Source: Aequorivita antarctica | Lineage (GTDB): Bacteria > Bacteroidota > Bacteroidia > Flavobacteriales > Flavobacteriaceae | Length of the DNA: 64,000 nt | Assembly (NCBI RefSeq): GCF_007997155.1 | Contig: NZ_VORT01000003.1 | Location: forward strand, 310,001 to 374,000 | Direction: 5' to 3' | Shown here: one piece after another, positions 25,452 through 34,705 of the stretch | Layout of the letters: every line of letters begins with the position of its first letter | Position numbering within the stretch: position 1 is the first letter of the stretch | The notes under the pieces: model-generated | The model's database searches: none | What the model saw: the letters and a program-made list of their open reading frames with translations, nothing else | Told to the model about the DNA's origin: nothing | Position numbers and translations under genes: made by a program

Positions 25452-26555
25452 ATGAAGGAACGGTCAAAGAAAATATTTAGAATATTTATTGGGGTTATGG
25501 CAATCAGCCTTCTGGTTGCTTGCTCTTCAAATGACCCAGACCCAATTGATCCCGGTGAGGACTATATACCCACACCAAAACCGTTGACCGTTCCTCCAAT
25601 TTTTGAACAATTTTTACCCCAACCATTCATTCCTGCTGATAATCCACAAACTGTGGAAGGAATAGCGTTGGGAAGAAAATTATTTTACGACCCAATCCTT
25701 TCTGGCGATGGGACACAAGCTTGTGCTTCCTGCCATAAGCCGAGCAATTCCTTTACAGATGAAAATCAATTCAGCATAGGTATTGACGGTTTTGAAGGCA
25801 CTCGCAATTCTATGCCGCTCTACAATATGGCTTGGAATACAAACAGCAAATTTTTCTGGGACGGCCGCGCTATAAGTATTGAAGACCAAGCACTTGGCCC
25901 CGTAGAAAACCCCATAGAAATGCACAATACATGGGAGAATGCCGTGGCAAGCTTGCAGAGCAGCAGTGCATATCCCGAACTTTTCAACAAAGCTTTTGGA
26001 ACTAGCAATATCACCAAAGAATTGACCACAAAAGCAATCGCACAGTTTGAGCGCACCCTTATTTCCGCCAATTCACCTTTTGATCGGTATTTATTGGGTG
26101 AAAATTCATTGACACCTCAAGAAATAAATGGTTTTGCTATTTTTATGGATGAAGCTCGCGGAGACTGCTTTCATTGCCATGGAAATGAATTTAGCCCTTT
26201 GTGGACAGATAATATTTTTCACAACAACGGACTGGACCCTATTATTACAGACAAAGGCTTGGGAAATGTAACAGGAGATCCAAATGATGACGGCAAGTTT
26301 AAATCACCTTCTTTAAGAAATCTAGCTTACACCGCGCCATACATGCACGATGGCCGCTTTGCAACTTTAGATGACGTAATAAACCATTATAGTGAAGGTC
26401 TTGTTTATTCCAGAACCATAGACCCCTTAATGAAAGCTGTTTCAAGAGGTGGTGTGCATTTGACTGAACCTGACAAAGCAGACCTAAAAGCCTTCTTACT
26501 TTCACTTTCAGATCCTTCATTTATAAACAATCCAGATTTTCAAGACCCCAATTAA
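25452..26555 (+). CDS. Di-heme cytochrome c peroxidase/MauG-family lipoprotein (MbnH-like)
   Basis: 367 residues. Lipobox in SLLVACSSND. Two heme c sites: CASCHKPSNSF (near residue 92) and CFHCHGNEFS (near residue 240). Other family motifs are LGRKLFYDPILSGDGTQ, FFWDGRAISIEDQ, MHDGRFATLDDVINHYSEG and the C-terminal DLKAFLLSLSDPSF. It is a BCCP/MauG fold, located outside the cytoplasmic membrane. Next to an MbnP-like gene it is best read as the oxidising partner MbnH, not as a simple peroxidase. It is the last gene of the cluster. Confidence 0.85.
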   Translation: MKERSKKIFRIFIGVMAISLLVACSSNDPDPIDPGEDYIPTPKPLTVPPIFEQFLPQPFIPADNPQTVEGIALGRKLFYDPILSGDGTQACASCHKPSNSFTDENQFSIGIDGFEGTRNSMPLYNMAWNTNSKFFWDGRAISIEDQALGPVENPIEMHNTWENAVASLQSSSAYPELFNKAFGTSNITKELTTKAIAQFERTLISANSPFDRYLLGENSLTPQEINGFAIFMDEARGDCFHCHGNEFSPLWTDNIFHNNGLDPIITDKGLGNVTGDPNDDGKFKSPSLRNLAYTAPYMHDGRFATLDDVINHYSEGLVYSRTIDPLMKAVSRGGVHLTEPDKADLKAFLLSLSDPSFINNPDFQDPN

Positions 26556-26676
26556 GCTTTTTTTCTTTTCAAACACTTCAATTTCCAAATAAAACCACTC
26601 TGTTAATTATTGTTTAAAACTATAGTTCAATAGTTTTAAAATCCCACTTAGGTATGGTTAAAAATACTATTTGATG

Positions 26677-26684
26677 TATATTTG
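26677..26684 (+). promoter_or_regulatory. -7 element of the suf operon
   Basis: A perfect TATATTTG, 27 bp before the sufA ATG. No clear TTG at the usual -33 distance. Confidence 0.45.
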
Positions 26685-26710
26685 CCATCTAATTTAGAAT
26701 TAATCTACAT

Positions 26711-27040
26711 ATGATTAAAGTAAGTGAAAGTGCAAAAACCAAGATAGCGCAACTGATGGCCGAGGAAGGTTTTAACATTGCGGTAGATTATGTTCGCGTG
26801 GGCGTAAAAAGCGGTGGATGTTCCGGTTTAAGCTACGAGCTGAAATTTGATCACAGTCTGGGTGAAAACGATAAACTTTTTGAAGAAGAGCATGTGAAAA
26901 TTGCTGTGGACAAAAAAAGCTTTTTGTACCTAGTGGGAACAACTTTAGAGTTCAGTGGTGGACTTAACGGAAAAGGGTTTGTTTTCAACAATCCCAACGC
27001 AAATCGCACTTGTGGTTGCGGAGAATCTTTTTCACTTTAA
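26711..27040 (+). CDS. sufA: A-type iron-sulfur carrier protein
   Basis: 109 residues. HesB/IscA fold with the three conserved cysteines: KSGGCSGLSYELKF, and the C-terminal pair TCGCGESFSL. It receives Fe-S clusters from the SufBCD scaffold and passes them on. It is the first gene of the suf operon, 8 bp before sufB. Confidence 0.93.
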   Translation: MIKVSESAKTKIAQLMAEEGFNIAVDYVRVGVKSGGCSGLSYELKFDHSLGENDKLFEEEHVKIAVDKKSFLYLVGTTLEFSGGLNGKGFVFNNPNANRTCGCGESFSL

Positions 27041-27047
27041 AACATAA

Positions 27048-28502
27048 ATGAGGATGAGCAAGTATACTGAAGATGATTTAAAAAAAGAACTTGAAACCAA
27101 AGAATACGAATATGGTTTCTACACCGATATAGAATCTGACACTTTTCCCGTTGGACTGAACGAAGATATAGTCCGTGCTATTTCCAAAAAGAAAGAAGAG
27201 CCTGAATGGATGACCGAATGGCGCTTGGAGGCTTTCCGTTATTGGTTAGAAATGGCGGAACCGGATTGGGCAAATGTGCATTATGAAAAGCCTGATTTTC
27301 AAAACATTTCTTATTATTCAGCTCCAAATAAAAAACCAAAATATGACAGTATTGATGAAGTAGATCCAGAACTTTTGGATACCTTCAAAAGACTTGGAAT
27401 TTCTTTAGACGAACAGAAGAAACTAGCTGGTGTCGCTGTAGATATTGTAATGGATTCTGTTTCTGTAGCAACTACTTTTAAAAAAACCTTAGCGGAAAAA
27501 GGAATTATTTTTTGTTCCATTTCCGAAGCCATAAGGGAGCATCCTGAATTGGTCAAAAAATATATAGGCACCGTGGTACCGAAACGTGACAATTATTATG
27601 CAGCTTTGAACAGCGCCGTTTTTAGTGATGGTTCGTTTTGCTACATTCCAAAAGGTGTTCGTTGCCCAATGGAGCTTTCAACTTATTTCCGTATTAACCA
27701 GGGAGGGACTGGGCAATTTGAAAGAACATTATTGATTGCAGACGAAGGAAGCTATGTAAGTTATCTGGAAGGCTGCACTGCTCCAAGTCGCGACGAAAAT
27801 CAACTGCATGCTGCAGTAGTTGAACTGATAGCAATGGACAATGCTGAAATTAAATATTCAACAGTACAAAACTGGTATCCAGGTGACAAAAATGGAAAAG
27901 GCGGCGTTTACAATTTTGTGACCAAAAGAGGAATTTGTGAAAATGGAGCAAAAATTTCATGGACTCAAGTAGAAACTGGAAGTGCCGTTACATGGAAATA
28001 CCCAAGTTGTGTGCTGAAAGGCGACAACTCTATTGGCGAGTTCTACTCCATAGCTGTTACTAACAATTTTCAGCAGGCCGATACGGGAACTAAAATGATT
28101 CATATTGGGAAGAACACCCGAAGTACAATCATATCAAAAGGTATTTCAGCTGGTAATTCACAAAACAGCTATCGCGGATTGGTGAAAATTATGCCAAATG
28201 CAGACAATGCCCGGAACTTTTCGCAGTGTGATTCCTTATTAATGGGGAACAGTTGTGGCGCCCACACTTTCCCATATATTGAGGTAAAAAACAAAACCGC
28301 GCAAATAGAACACGAAGCTACTACCAGCAAGATTGGGGAGGACCAAATTTTTTATTGCAACCAACGCGGTATTGAAACTGAAAAAGCAATCGCTTTGATA
28401 GTGAACGGTTTCAGTAAAGAAGTGTTAAATAAGCTGCCCATGGAGTTTGCCGTGGAAGCACAGAAATTATTAGAAATAAGCCTTGAAGGCTCTGTAGGTT
28501 AA
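27048..28502 (+). CDS. sufB: Fe-S assembly scaffold SufB
   Basis: 484 residues, normal length. Family signatures include [53 protein letters not shown] and [17 protein letters not shown]. SufB builds the cluster in the SufBC2D complex using sulfur delivered by SufS-SufE. A second start (ATG 27054) lies two codons downstream. Confidence 0.97.
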   Translation: MRMSKYTEDDLKKELETKEYEYGFYTDIESDTFPVGLNEDIVRAISKKKEEPEWMTEWRLEAFRYWLEMAEPDWANVHYEKPDFQNISYYSAPNKKPKYDSIDEVDPELLDTFKRLGISLDEQKKLAGVAVDIVMDSVSVATTFKKTLAEKGIIFCSISEAIREHPELVKKYIGTVVPKRDNYYAALNSAVFSDGSFCYIPKGVRCPMELSTYFRINQGGTGQFERTLLIADEGSYVSYLEGCTAPSRDENQLHAAVVELIAMDNAEIKYSTVQNWYPGDKNGKGGVYNFVTKRGICENGAKISWTQVETGSAVTWKYPSCVLKGDNSIGEFYSIAVTNNFQQADTGTKMIHIGKNTRSTIISKGISAGNSQNSYRGLVKIMPNADNARNFSQCDSLLMGNSCGAHTFPYIEVKNKTAQIEHEATTSKIGEDQIFYCNQRGIETEKAIALIVNGFSKEVLNKLPMEFAVEAQKLLEISLEGSVG

Positions 28503-28574
28503 AAGAATCAACCCTTTCTTGGTTTGAAACCCCAGAAAGGTCCTAAATATTCATTCTAAATCAAACTATTAATT

Positions 28575-28982
28575 ATGAAAAAAACCATTTTGTTGCTAAT
28601 GCTTTCAGTAGCAATTTTTTCTTGTAAAAATTCAGAAGAGAAAAACACGGAAACCGAGGAAACAACTGTTGAAAATGTACAAAAAATACAAGCTTACAAA
28701 GGAGATTTTATAAGTTCCGACGGAGCGCTGGTACTAATGGGCCCCAATTATATTTATGGAGTTAAGCGAGACTTGCTTTCCGAAGGACTCTCAAAACAGG
28801 TAGCGGCAATTAAAAAAAACGATTTTGATATGGTTGGCGTCATTGTTAAAGGAATAGTTTCCAAGAATACTGACAAAGAAAGCGAATGGGAAGAGATAAT
28901 AACAATCACAGAAATTATGAGGATTGCCGATAAACCTTCCGAAATAGATATTAAATTAAACGAAACAGAAAAGAAGAATTAA
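28575..28982 (+). CDS. Small lipoprotein of unknown function inside the suf operon
   Basis: 135 residues. Lipobox in LLLMLSVAIFSCKNSEEK, then a short acidic linker and a domain YKGDFISSDGALVLMGPNYI. The start of that domain distantly resembles NlpE-type outer-membrane lipoproteins. Its stop TAA directly abuts the sufC ATG, so it is co-transcribed with suf genes. A link between a periplasmic lipoprotein and Fe-S assembly is not obvious. Confidence 0.75.
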   Translation: MKKTILLLMLSVAIFSCKNSEEKNTETEETTVENVQKIQAYKGDFISSDGALVLMGPNYIYGVKRDLLSEGLSKQVAAIKKNDFDMVGVIVKGIVSKNTDKESEWEEIITITEIMRIADKPSEIDIKLNETEKKN

Positions 28983-29732
28983 ATGTTAAAAATTAAAGAT
29001 TTATACGCCGGACTAGAAGGAAAAGATATACTGCAAGGCATCAATCTTGAAGTAAAAGCGGGCGAAGTCCACGCAATAATGGGACCCAACGGTTCCGGTA
29101 AAAGTACATTGGCTTCGGTTGTCGCTGGCAAAGATGAATATGAAGTAACTCGTGGTTACATCACTTTTGAAAACGAGGACATTTCTGACTTGGATCCCGA
29201 AGAAAGAGCTCACAAAGGCATCTTTCTTTCATTCCAATATCCTGTAGAAATTCCAGGTGTTTCGGTGACCAACTTCATCAAAACCGCAATTAATGAAACT
29301 AGAAAAGCAAAAGGACAAGCAGATATGCCAGCTGCAGAAATGCTTAAAATGATAAGGGAGAAGGCCGATATGCTGGAGATTGATCGCAAGTTTCTTTCAC
29401 GCTCTTTAAACGAAGGTTTTTCTGGTGGCGAAAAGAAACGTAACGAAATTTTCCAAATGGCAATGCTAGAACCTAAATTAGCAATCCTTGACGAAACCGA
29501 TTCTGGATTGGATATTGATGCTTTAAAAATAGTTGCAAACGGAGTAAACAAATTGAAAAGTGAAGACAACGCAGTTCTATTAATTACACACTATCAGCGT
29601 CTTTTAGACTATATAGTTCCAGATTTTGTACACGTATTGATGAACGGAAAAATAGTAAAGTCCGGCAGCAAGGAACTTGCATACGAGCTTGAAGAAAAAG
29701 GATACGATTGGATTAAAGAAGAATTGGTTTAA
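28983..29732 (+). CDS. sufC: SufC, ATPase of the SufBCD complex
   Basis: 249 residues. Walker A GPNGSGKST, Q-loop SFQYPVEIPGV, ABC signature region LNEGFSGGEKKRNEI, Walker B LAILDETDSGLDIDAL and the H-loop LLITHYQRLLDY are all intact. It is a soluble ABC-type ATPase that drives the SufB-SufD conformational change. Confidence 0.97.
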   Translation: MLKIKDLYAGLEGKDILQGINLEVKAGEVHAIMGPNGSGKSTLASVVAGKDEYEVTRGYITFENEDISDLDPEERAHKGIFLSFQYPVEIPGVSVTNFIKTAINETRKAKGQADMPAAEMLKMIREKADMLEIDRKFLSRSLNEGFSGGEKKRNEIFQMAMLEPKLAILDETDSGLDIDALKIVANGVNKLKSEDNAVLLITHYQRLLDYIVPDFVHVLMNGKIVKSGSKELAYELEEKGYDWIKEELV

Positions 29733-29750
29733 ATATTTGTTTCTGGTTTT

Positions 29751-29765
29751 TTGTTTCAAGTTTCT
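29751..29765. repeat. Inverted repeat, left copy, flanking the four-helix-bundle gene
   Basis: TTGTTTCAAGTTTCT. Its exact reverse complement is at 30195-30209. The left side also carries a second, related TTTGTTTCTGG (29737-29747). Confidence 0.85.
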
Positions 29766-29788
29766 GGTTGGTTAAAAATTAAAAATTT

Positions 29789-30178
29789 ATGGCAACAATT
29801 GAACGGTTTGAGGATTTAGATATTTGTAAAGAAGCAAGACTTCTTTACAAAGAAATAATTCTGCTTTCAAGAAATACTGAACTAAAAGCCGATTACAAAC
29901 TAAAAGATCAAATAAAAGGTTCATCGGGTTCAGTAATGGACAATATAGCAGAAGGATTTGAACAGGATGGAAACAAGGAATTCAGACAATTTTTATCAAT
30001 CGCAAAAGGTTCAGCTGGAGAATCCCGCTCTCAATTATACAGAGTTTTCGATTCAGATTATATTTCCGAAGAAGAACTATCCTCTTTGGCAGACACATAT
30101 TTGAGCCTGAGTAAGAGAATAGCAAACTTTATCATCTATTTAAATAAAAATGAATTTAAAGGAAACAAGTTCAAATAA
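29789..30178 (+). CDS. Four-helix-bundle protein (S23 / 23S rRNA intervening-sequence family)
   Basis: 129 residues. FEDLDICKEARLLYKEIILL, then DYKLKDQIKGSSGSVMDNIA with EGFEQDGNKEF, then FLSIAKGSAGESRSQLYRVF are the signature helices of the S23 family, first seen in rRNA intervening sequences. In Bacteroidota these genes are often found alone between housekeeping genes. Here it sits between sufC and sufD, same strand, and 15-bp inverted repeats flank it (29751-29765 and 30195-30209). This looks like an inserted mobile-type unit. Function unknown. Confidence 0.88.
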   Translation: MATIERFEDLDICKEARLLYKEIILLSRNTELKADYKLKDQIKGSSGSVMDNIAEGFEQDGNKEFRQFLSIAKGSAGESRSQLYRVFDSDYISEEELSSLADTYLSLSKRIANFIIYLNKNEFKGNKFK

Positions 30179-30194
30179 CTTGTAACCTGAAACA

Positions 30195-30209
30195 AGAAAC
30201 TTGAAACAA
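30195..30209. repeat. Inverted repeat, right copy, flanking the four-helix-bundle gene
   Basis: AGAAACTTGAAACAA, an exact reverse complement of 29751-29765. It lies 9 bp before the sufD ATG, so it is in the sufD ribosome-binding region. Confidence 0.85.
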
Positions 30210-30217
30210 GAATTTTC

Positions 30218-31531
30218 ATGAGTTTTAAAGACAAATTATTATCATCATACATAGCTCTCGAAGATTATTTGGAGTTTGATTCGCCCTTACATGAGTTGCG
30301 AAACAACGCCATTAAAATTTTTGAGGAAAAAGGATTTCCAACAAAAAAGGAAGAAGCCTGGAAATATACATCGCTTAATTCATTACTGAAACCCGATTAC
30401 TGTGTCTTTTCAAACAAGGAACGAAATGTAGAATTGAAAAATGTACGCAAGTACTTCCTTCACGAAATAGATACCTATAAACTTGTTTTTGTGGATGGTG
30501 TTTACAACTCTTTTCTTTCGGAAACCACGCACGATTCGTTGGATGTCTGCTTGATGTCTGCCGCTTTGAACAAAAGCAAATACAAACCCATTATTGAAAC
30601 CTATTTCAATAAAATAGCAAAAAGCGATAGTTTAACTGCGCTAAATACAGCTTTCACGAAAGAAGGTGCATACATTCACATTCCGGCGCACAAAGAAGTT
30701 GAAAAACCTATTGAAATAATCAATTTTTCAACTGGAAATGAGGCTTCGATGTTCCTTCAACCCAGAAACTTAATTGTTGTTGGCGAAAACGCACATGTTC
30801 AAATCATAGAGCGTCACCAAAGCCTTTCCAGCAATGAAGTTTTGACCAATTCGGTTACCGAAATTTTTGCAGAGAAACGCGCTTATGTAGACTACTACAA
30901 AATTCAAACCGATGAAGCAACCGCTTCATTGATTGACAATACCTATATTTCGCAACAACGCGATACGGTTTGTCGCGTACACACCTTCGCCTTTGGCGGA
31001 AATTTGGTTCGAAACAACCTCAACTTTTATCAAAAAGGTGAAAACTGCGATTCTACCCTGAAAGGAATTACCATCCTTAAAGGCAAACAGCATGTTGACC
31101 ACAACACTTTAGTACACCACATTGCACCAAACTGCGAGAGCCATCAAGATTACAAAGGGCTTTTTGCAGAATCGTCCACAGGCGTTTTCAATGGAAAGAT
31201 AGTTGTTGAAAAAGATGCCCAAAAAACTGATGCTTTTCAGCAGAACAATAATATTCTTATTGACGATAAAGCCACAATCAACGCCAAGCCACAGTTGGAA
31301 ATTTTTGCAGACGATGTAAAATGCTCCCACGGTTGTACCATCGGCCAGTTTGACGAAGACGCTTTATTCTACCTCCGTAGCCGTGGAATTGGGCTTAAAG
31401 AAGCACGCGCTTTGTTGATGTACGCCTTCGCAAACACCGTCTTGGAAAGTGTAAAAATTCCCGAATTGAAGATGCGGATCAACAAGCTTATTGCCAATAA
31501 AATTGGGGTTAGCTTGGGGTTTGATCTTTAA
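30218..31531 (+). CDS. sufD: Fe-S assembly protein SufD
   Basis: 437 residues. KKEEAWKYTSL near the N-terminus, then the SufB/SufD beta-helix core (LVVHHIAPNCESHQDYKG-like segment; GKIVVEKDAQKTDAFQQNNN; DDVKCSHGCTIGQFDEDALF; YLRSRGIGLKEARALL). It forms the SufBC2D complex with SufB. Its stop overlaps no gene; sufS starts 10 bp later. Confidence 0.95.
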   Translation: MSFKDKLLSSYIALEDYLEFDSPLHELRNNAIKIFEEKGFPTKKEEAWKYTSLNSLLKPDYCVFSNKERNVELKNVRKYFLHEIDTYKLVFVDGVYNSFLSETTHDSLDVCLMSAALNKSKYKPIIETYFNKIAKSDSLTALNTAFTKEGAYIHIPAHKEVEKPIEIINFSTGNEASMFLQPRNLIVVGENAHVQIIERHQSLSSNEVLTNSVTEIFAEKRAYVDYYKIQTDEATASLIDNTYISQQRDTVCRVHTFAFGGNLVRNNLNFYQKGENCDSTLKGITILKGKQHVDHNTLVHHIAPNCESHQDYKGLFAESSTGVFNGKIVVEKDAQKTDAFQQNNNILIDDKATINAKPQLEIFADDVKCSHGCTIGQFDEDALFYLRSRGIGLKEARALLMYAFANTVLESVKIPELKMRINKLIANKIGVSLGFDL

Positions 31532-31541
31532 AATCACTCTT

Positions 31542-32759
31542 ATGTCGTTTGATGTTCAAAAAATACGAAATGATTTCCCAATCCTTTCCCGAGAGGTAAA
31601 TGGCTATCCACTGGTATATTTGGACAATGCCGCAACTTCGCAAAAACCGAAGCAGGTTATTGATTGCATTGTGGATTATTACAGTAATTACAACGCAAAC
31701 ATTCACCGCGGCGTACATACGCTTTCGCAGGAAGCAACGGATGCTTATGAAGCTTCTCGTAAAAAAATTCAAACACATTTTAACGCGAAGGAAGCCTACG
31801 AAATGATTTTCACCGCAGGTACAACCCACGGAATAAATCTTGTTGCAAACGGTTTTTCTGAAATTCTAAAAAAGGACGACGAAATAATTGTTTCAGCAAT
31901 GGAACACCATAGTAATATTGTGCCGTGGCAAATGCTTTGTGAAAAAACGGGAGCTATTTTGAGGGTGATTCCGATGAATGAAGAAGGCGTTTTGATTATG
32001 GAGGAATATGAAAAATTGCTTTCCAAAAAGACGAAACTTGTTTTTGTAAACCATATTTCAAACGCATTGGGAACCATTAATCCGATTGACGAGATTATTG
32101 CAAAAGCACATGAAGTTGGAGCAGCAGTCCTGGTTGACGGGGCACAATCCTGTTCCCATATAAAACCGGATCTTCAAAAACTAGATGTAGATTTCTTCGT
32201 CACCTCAGCCCACAAAATGTGCGGGCCAACTGGTGTTGGGATTCTTTATATGAAAGAGGAATGGGGCAACAAACTTCCGCCCTACCAAGGCGGCGGCGAG
32301 ATGATTGCGGAAGTGACTTTCGAAAAAACCACTTATGCGGGACTTCCACATAAATTTGAAGCGGGAACGCCCAATATTTGTGGCGGAATTGCCTTTGGCG
32401 CAGCCATAGACTATCTTAACGATATTGGTTTTGAAGCCATTGAAAAGCACGAAAACGAACTTTTAAAATATGCCACCGAAAAACTGTTGGAAATAGAAGG
32501 TATGAAAATTTACGGGACGGGACCTGATAAAACCTCAGTGGTTTCTTTCAATATTGAAGGAATTCATCCCTATGATATTGGAACAATTGTTGACAAACTT
32601 GGAATTGCTGTGCGTACAGGCCACCACTGCGCCCAACCCATTATGGATTTTTATAAAATTCCCGGAACTGTTCGCGCTTCTTTCGCCTTTTACAATACTT
32701 TGGAAGAAGTAGATGCTTTGGTAAATGCCGTAAAAAAAGCTAAAATGATGTTAAGTTAA
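31542..32759 (+). CDS. sufS: Cysteine desulfurase SufS
   Basis: 405 residues from ATG 31542 (MSFDVQKIRNDFPILSREVN). PLP-binding Lys in FFVTSAHKMCGPTG, catalytic Cys in VRTGHHCAQPIM, and N-terminal LVYLDNAATSQKP. It abstracts sulfur from L-cysteine and hands it to SufE. An in-frame start at 31491 would lie inside sufD and is rejected. Confidence 0.97.
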   Translation: MSFDVQKIRNDFPILSREVNGYPLVYLDNAATSQKPKQVIDCIVDYYSNYNANIHRGVHTLSQEATDAYEASRKKIQTHFNAKEAYEMIFTAGTTHGINLVANGFSEILKKDDEIIVSAMEHHSNIVPWQMLCEKTGAILRVIPMNEEGVLIMEEYEKLLSKKTKLVFVNHISNALGTINPIDEIIAKAHEVGAAVLVDGAQSCSHIKPDLQKLDVDFFVTSAHKMCGPTGVGILYMKEEWGNKLPPYQGGGEMIAEVTFEKTTYAGLPHKFEAGTPNICGGIAFGAAIDYLNDIGFEAIEKHENELLKYATEKLLEIEGMKIYGTGPDKTSVVSFNIEGIHPYDIGTIVDKLGIAVRTGHHCAQPIMDFYKIPGTVRASFAFYNTLEEVDALVNAVKKAKMMLS

Positions 32760-32815
32760 CCAATCAATCTAAGTTAAAACTTGAACTTTGATTGTTCATC
32801 TTTAAAACATAAATT

Positions 32816-33256
32816 ATGAAAACACTTGCCACATTATCATTATTAATATTTGCAGTAATCTTTACAGGGTGCGACGAAACCAAAAAAGTAATTGACGTTG
32901 CCGGAAACGTGCAACTAACAGGGAGTTATACTGTTTCCGCAATAAATGGAAAGAAATTAGTAAACACCACAAACCCAACTTTTACACTGTCTGCTTTGGA
33001 CAACTCCTTCCGTGGAACAACGGGCTGTAATTCAGTATTTGGAAATTACACTCTTGATCTTTACAGCATCAGTTTTGGCGATTTAGCAGTTAGCGAAAAG
33101 ATGTGTATGGACAAAAACATTATGAAATCTGAACGAGATTTTTTAGATGCATTAAAAAACACTGGTTCGTATGCTTTGAATAATGGCGTTCTAACGTTTT
33201 ATTCAAAAACTGACAGAAGTGTGCTGATCAGTGCAACCAAAGACACGAATAATTAA
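32816..33256 (+). CDS. META-domain lipoprotein (HslJ-like)
   Basis: 146 residues. Lipobox in SLLIFAVIFTGCDETK, then a META domain: GSYTVSAINGKKL, FRGTTGCNSVFGNYTLD and FGDLAVSEKMCMDKN. It resembles the HslJ/META heat-shock-like outer-membrane lipoproteins. It sits between sufS and sufE on the same strand, 9 bp before sufE, so probably co-transcribed. Confidence 0.82.
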   Translation: MKTLATLSLLIFAVIFTGCDETKKVIDVAGNVQLTGSYTVSAINGKKLVNTTNPTFTLSALDNSFRGTTGCNSVFGNYTLDLYSISFGDLAVSEKMCMDKNIMKSERDFLDALKNTGSYALNNGVLTFYSKTDRSVLISATKDTNN

Positions 33257-33265
33257 AAAGAGTAT

Positions 33266-33691
33266 ATGACGATTGAAGCAATACAGGAAGAGTTAATTGA
33301 AGAGTTTTCTATGTTCGACGACTGGATGCAGCGCTACGAATATATGATAGAACTCGGTAAATCGCTTCCGTTGATTGACGAAACCCTGAAAAATGAAGAT
33401 AAACTCATCAAAGGCTGTCAAAGCAAAGTATGGCTAAATTCTGAAATGAAAGACGGTAAAATTATTTTCACCGCCGATAGCGATGCCATCATCACCAAAG
33501 GAATTATTGCCGTTTTGGTACGGGTTTTTTCAGATCAAAAACCACAGGCAATACTAGATGCGAATACTGATTTTATTGACGAAATAGGCTTGAAAGAACA
33601 TCTTTCACCTACTAGGGCAAACGGTTTGGTTTCAATGATTAAACAAATGAAAATGTATGCGTTGGCATACCAAACACAAGTTAAGAATTAA
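33266..33691 (+). CDS. sufE: Sulfur acceptor SufE
   Basis: 141 residues. Acceptor Cys in LIKGCQSKVWL; the rest (FDDWMQRYEYMIELGKSLP; HLSPTRANGLVSMIKQMK) is typical SufE. It takes persulfide from SufS to SufB. Confidence 0.95.
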   Translation: MTIEAIQEELIEEFSMFDDWMQRYEYMIELGKSLPLIDETLKNEDKLIKGCQSKVWLNSEMKDGKIIFTADSDAIITKGIIAVLVRVFSDQKPQAILDANTDFIDEIGLKEHLSPTRANGLVSMIKQMKMYALAYQTQVKN

Positions 33692-33695
33692 ACAA

Positions 33696-34019
33696 ATGGA
33701 AGCAGAAATAGACATGGCCGAATTGGGCGAAAAAATTATCGAGGTTATAAAAACCATTTACGATCCAGAAATACCCGTGGATATTTATGAACTCGGACTT
33801 ATTTACGACGTCTTTATCAACGAAGACCGTGAAGTTAAGATATTGATGACGCTTACTACGCCAAACTGCCCAGTTGCAGAAAGTTTGCCAATGGAAGTGG
33901 AAGACAAGATAAAATCTATGAAAATGGTAAAAGACGCCGAAGTAGAAATAACCTTCGACCCTCCGTGGAGCCAAGAGTTAATGAGCGAAGAGGCGAAGCT
34001 TGAACTTGGAATGCTTTAA
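33696..34019 (+). CDS. SufT-like MIP18 (DUF59) Fe-S maturation protein
   Basis: 107 residues from ATG 33696. IYDPEIPVDIYELGLIYDV and LTTPNCPVAESLPMEVE with the conserved Cys are MIP18/DUF59 signatures, and FDPPWSQELMSEEAK is the C-terminal motif. It helps move Fe-S clusters to target proteins. The start sits 4 bp after sufE, in the same operon. Confidence 0.92.
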   Translation: MEAEIDMAELGEKIIEVIKTIYDPEIPVDIYELGLIYDVFINEDREVKILMTLTTPNCPVAESLPMEVEDKIKSMKMVKDAEVEITFDPPWSQELMSEEAKLELGML

Positions 34020-34087
34020 TTCATATTGAATATACAGTAATTAGTTGCCTCATAAATTCATAGCTCAGTAATACAATAAATTTCAGC

Positions 34088-34594
34088 GTGTCCCAAGAAA
34101 TAATAAATCGCGTAGCGAACAGCAAACTTGTAACCTTCGACCTTGAGGAAATCTATCCAAAGGGAGAACGGGTTTCTTTTGATATTTCGAAATGGCTTTT
34201 GGAAGGTATAGTGCTTCGCGAAAGTGAGTTTCGTAATAAAGCTACGGAGCACGATTGGAGTCAATATCAGGATAAATTTGTGGCGCTTTTCTGCAGCACA
34301 GATGCAATTATTCCAGGTTGGGCAAATTTACTTTTATCGCTCCATTTAGCACCTTATGCCAAAAAAATTACTGTGGGTAGTTTGGATGAACTAGAAAGCA
34401 TTCTTTTTGCTGAATTACTTCAAACTATTGACTTCTCAGAATATATAGACAAGTCCGTAATCATCAAAGGCTGCTCCCACAAACCCATTCCGCAGAATGC
34501 TTATGTGCTTTTGGCGCAAAATCTTCAGCCTGTTGCCAAAAGTATTATGTACGGCGAGGCTTGCTCTTCTGTGCCTCTTTTTAAAAGAAAATAA
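34088..34594 (+). CDS. DUF2480 family protein
   Basis: 168 residues from a GTG start (MSQEIINRVANSKLVTFDLE). Family signatures: WLLEGIVLRESEFR, HDWSQYQDKFVALFCSTDAI and IIKGCSHKPIP. In Bacteroidota this family commonly ends the suf operon; its function is unknown. It lies 68 bp after the sufT-like gene. Confidence 0.85.
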   Translation: MSQEIINRVANSKLVTFDLEEIYPKGERVSFDISKWLLEGIVLRESEFRNKATEHDWSQYQDKFVALFCSTDAIIPGWANLLLSLHLAPYAKKITVGSLDELESILFAELLQTIDFSEYIDKSVIIKGCSHKPIPQNAYVLLAQNLQPVAKSIMYGEACSSVPLFKRK

Positions 34595-34652
34595 GGACTC
34601 TTAAAGTGCGTTCTAAGAATTATTGAAAAAATGTTGTTTTATAAGTATGTTT

Positions 34653-34683
34653 TTGCGAAATATTCAAAGAGTAAGTATTTTTG
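34653..34683 (+). promoter_or_regulatory. Promoter of the DUF3078 gene
   Basis: TTG at 34653-34655, a 20-bp gap, then a perfect TATTTTTG at 34676-34683. It is 22 bp before the ATG at 34706. Confidence 0.65.
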
Positions 34684-34705
34684 CACAAACAAAATCTATT
34701 ATAAA

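Noticed and set aside
25452-26555. Plain cytochrome c peroxidase for the di-heme gene
   Set aside because: The fold is shared, but the adjacent MbnP-like gene makes the MbnH role more likely; peroxidase activity is not excluded.
31491-31541. Upstream start for sufS
   Set aside because: It would extend into sufD and adds 17 residues not found in SufS; ATG 31542 gives the normal N-terminus.
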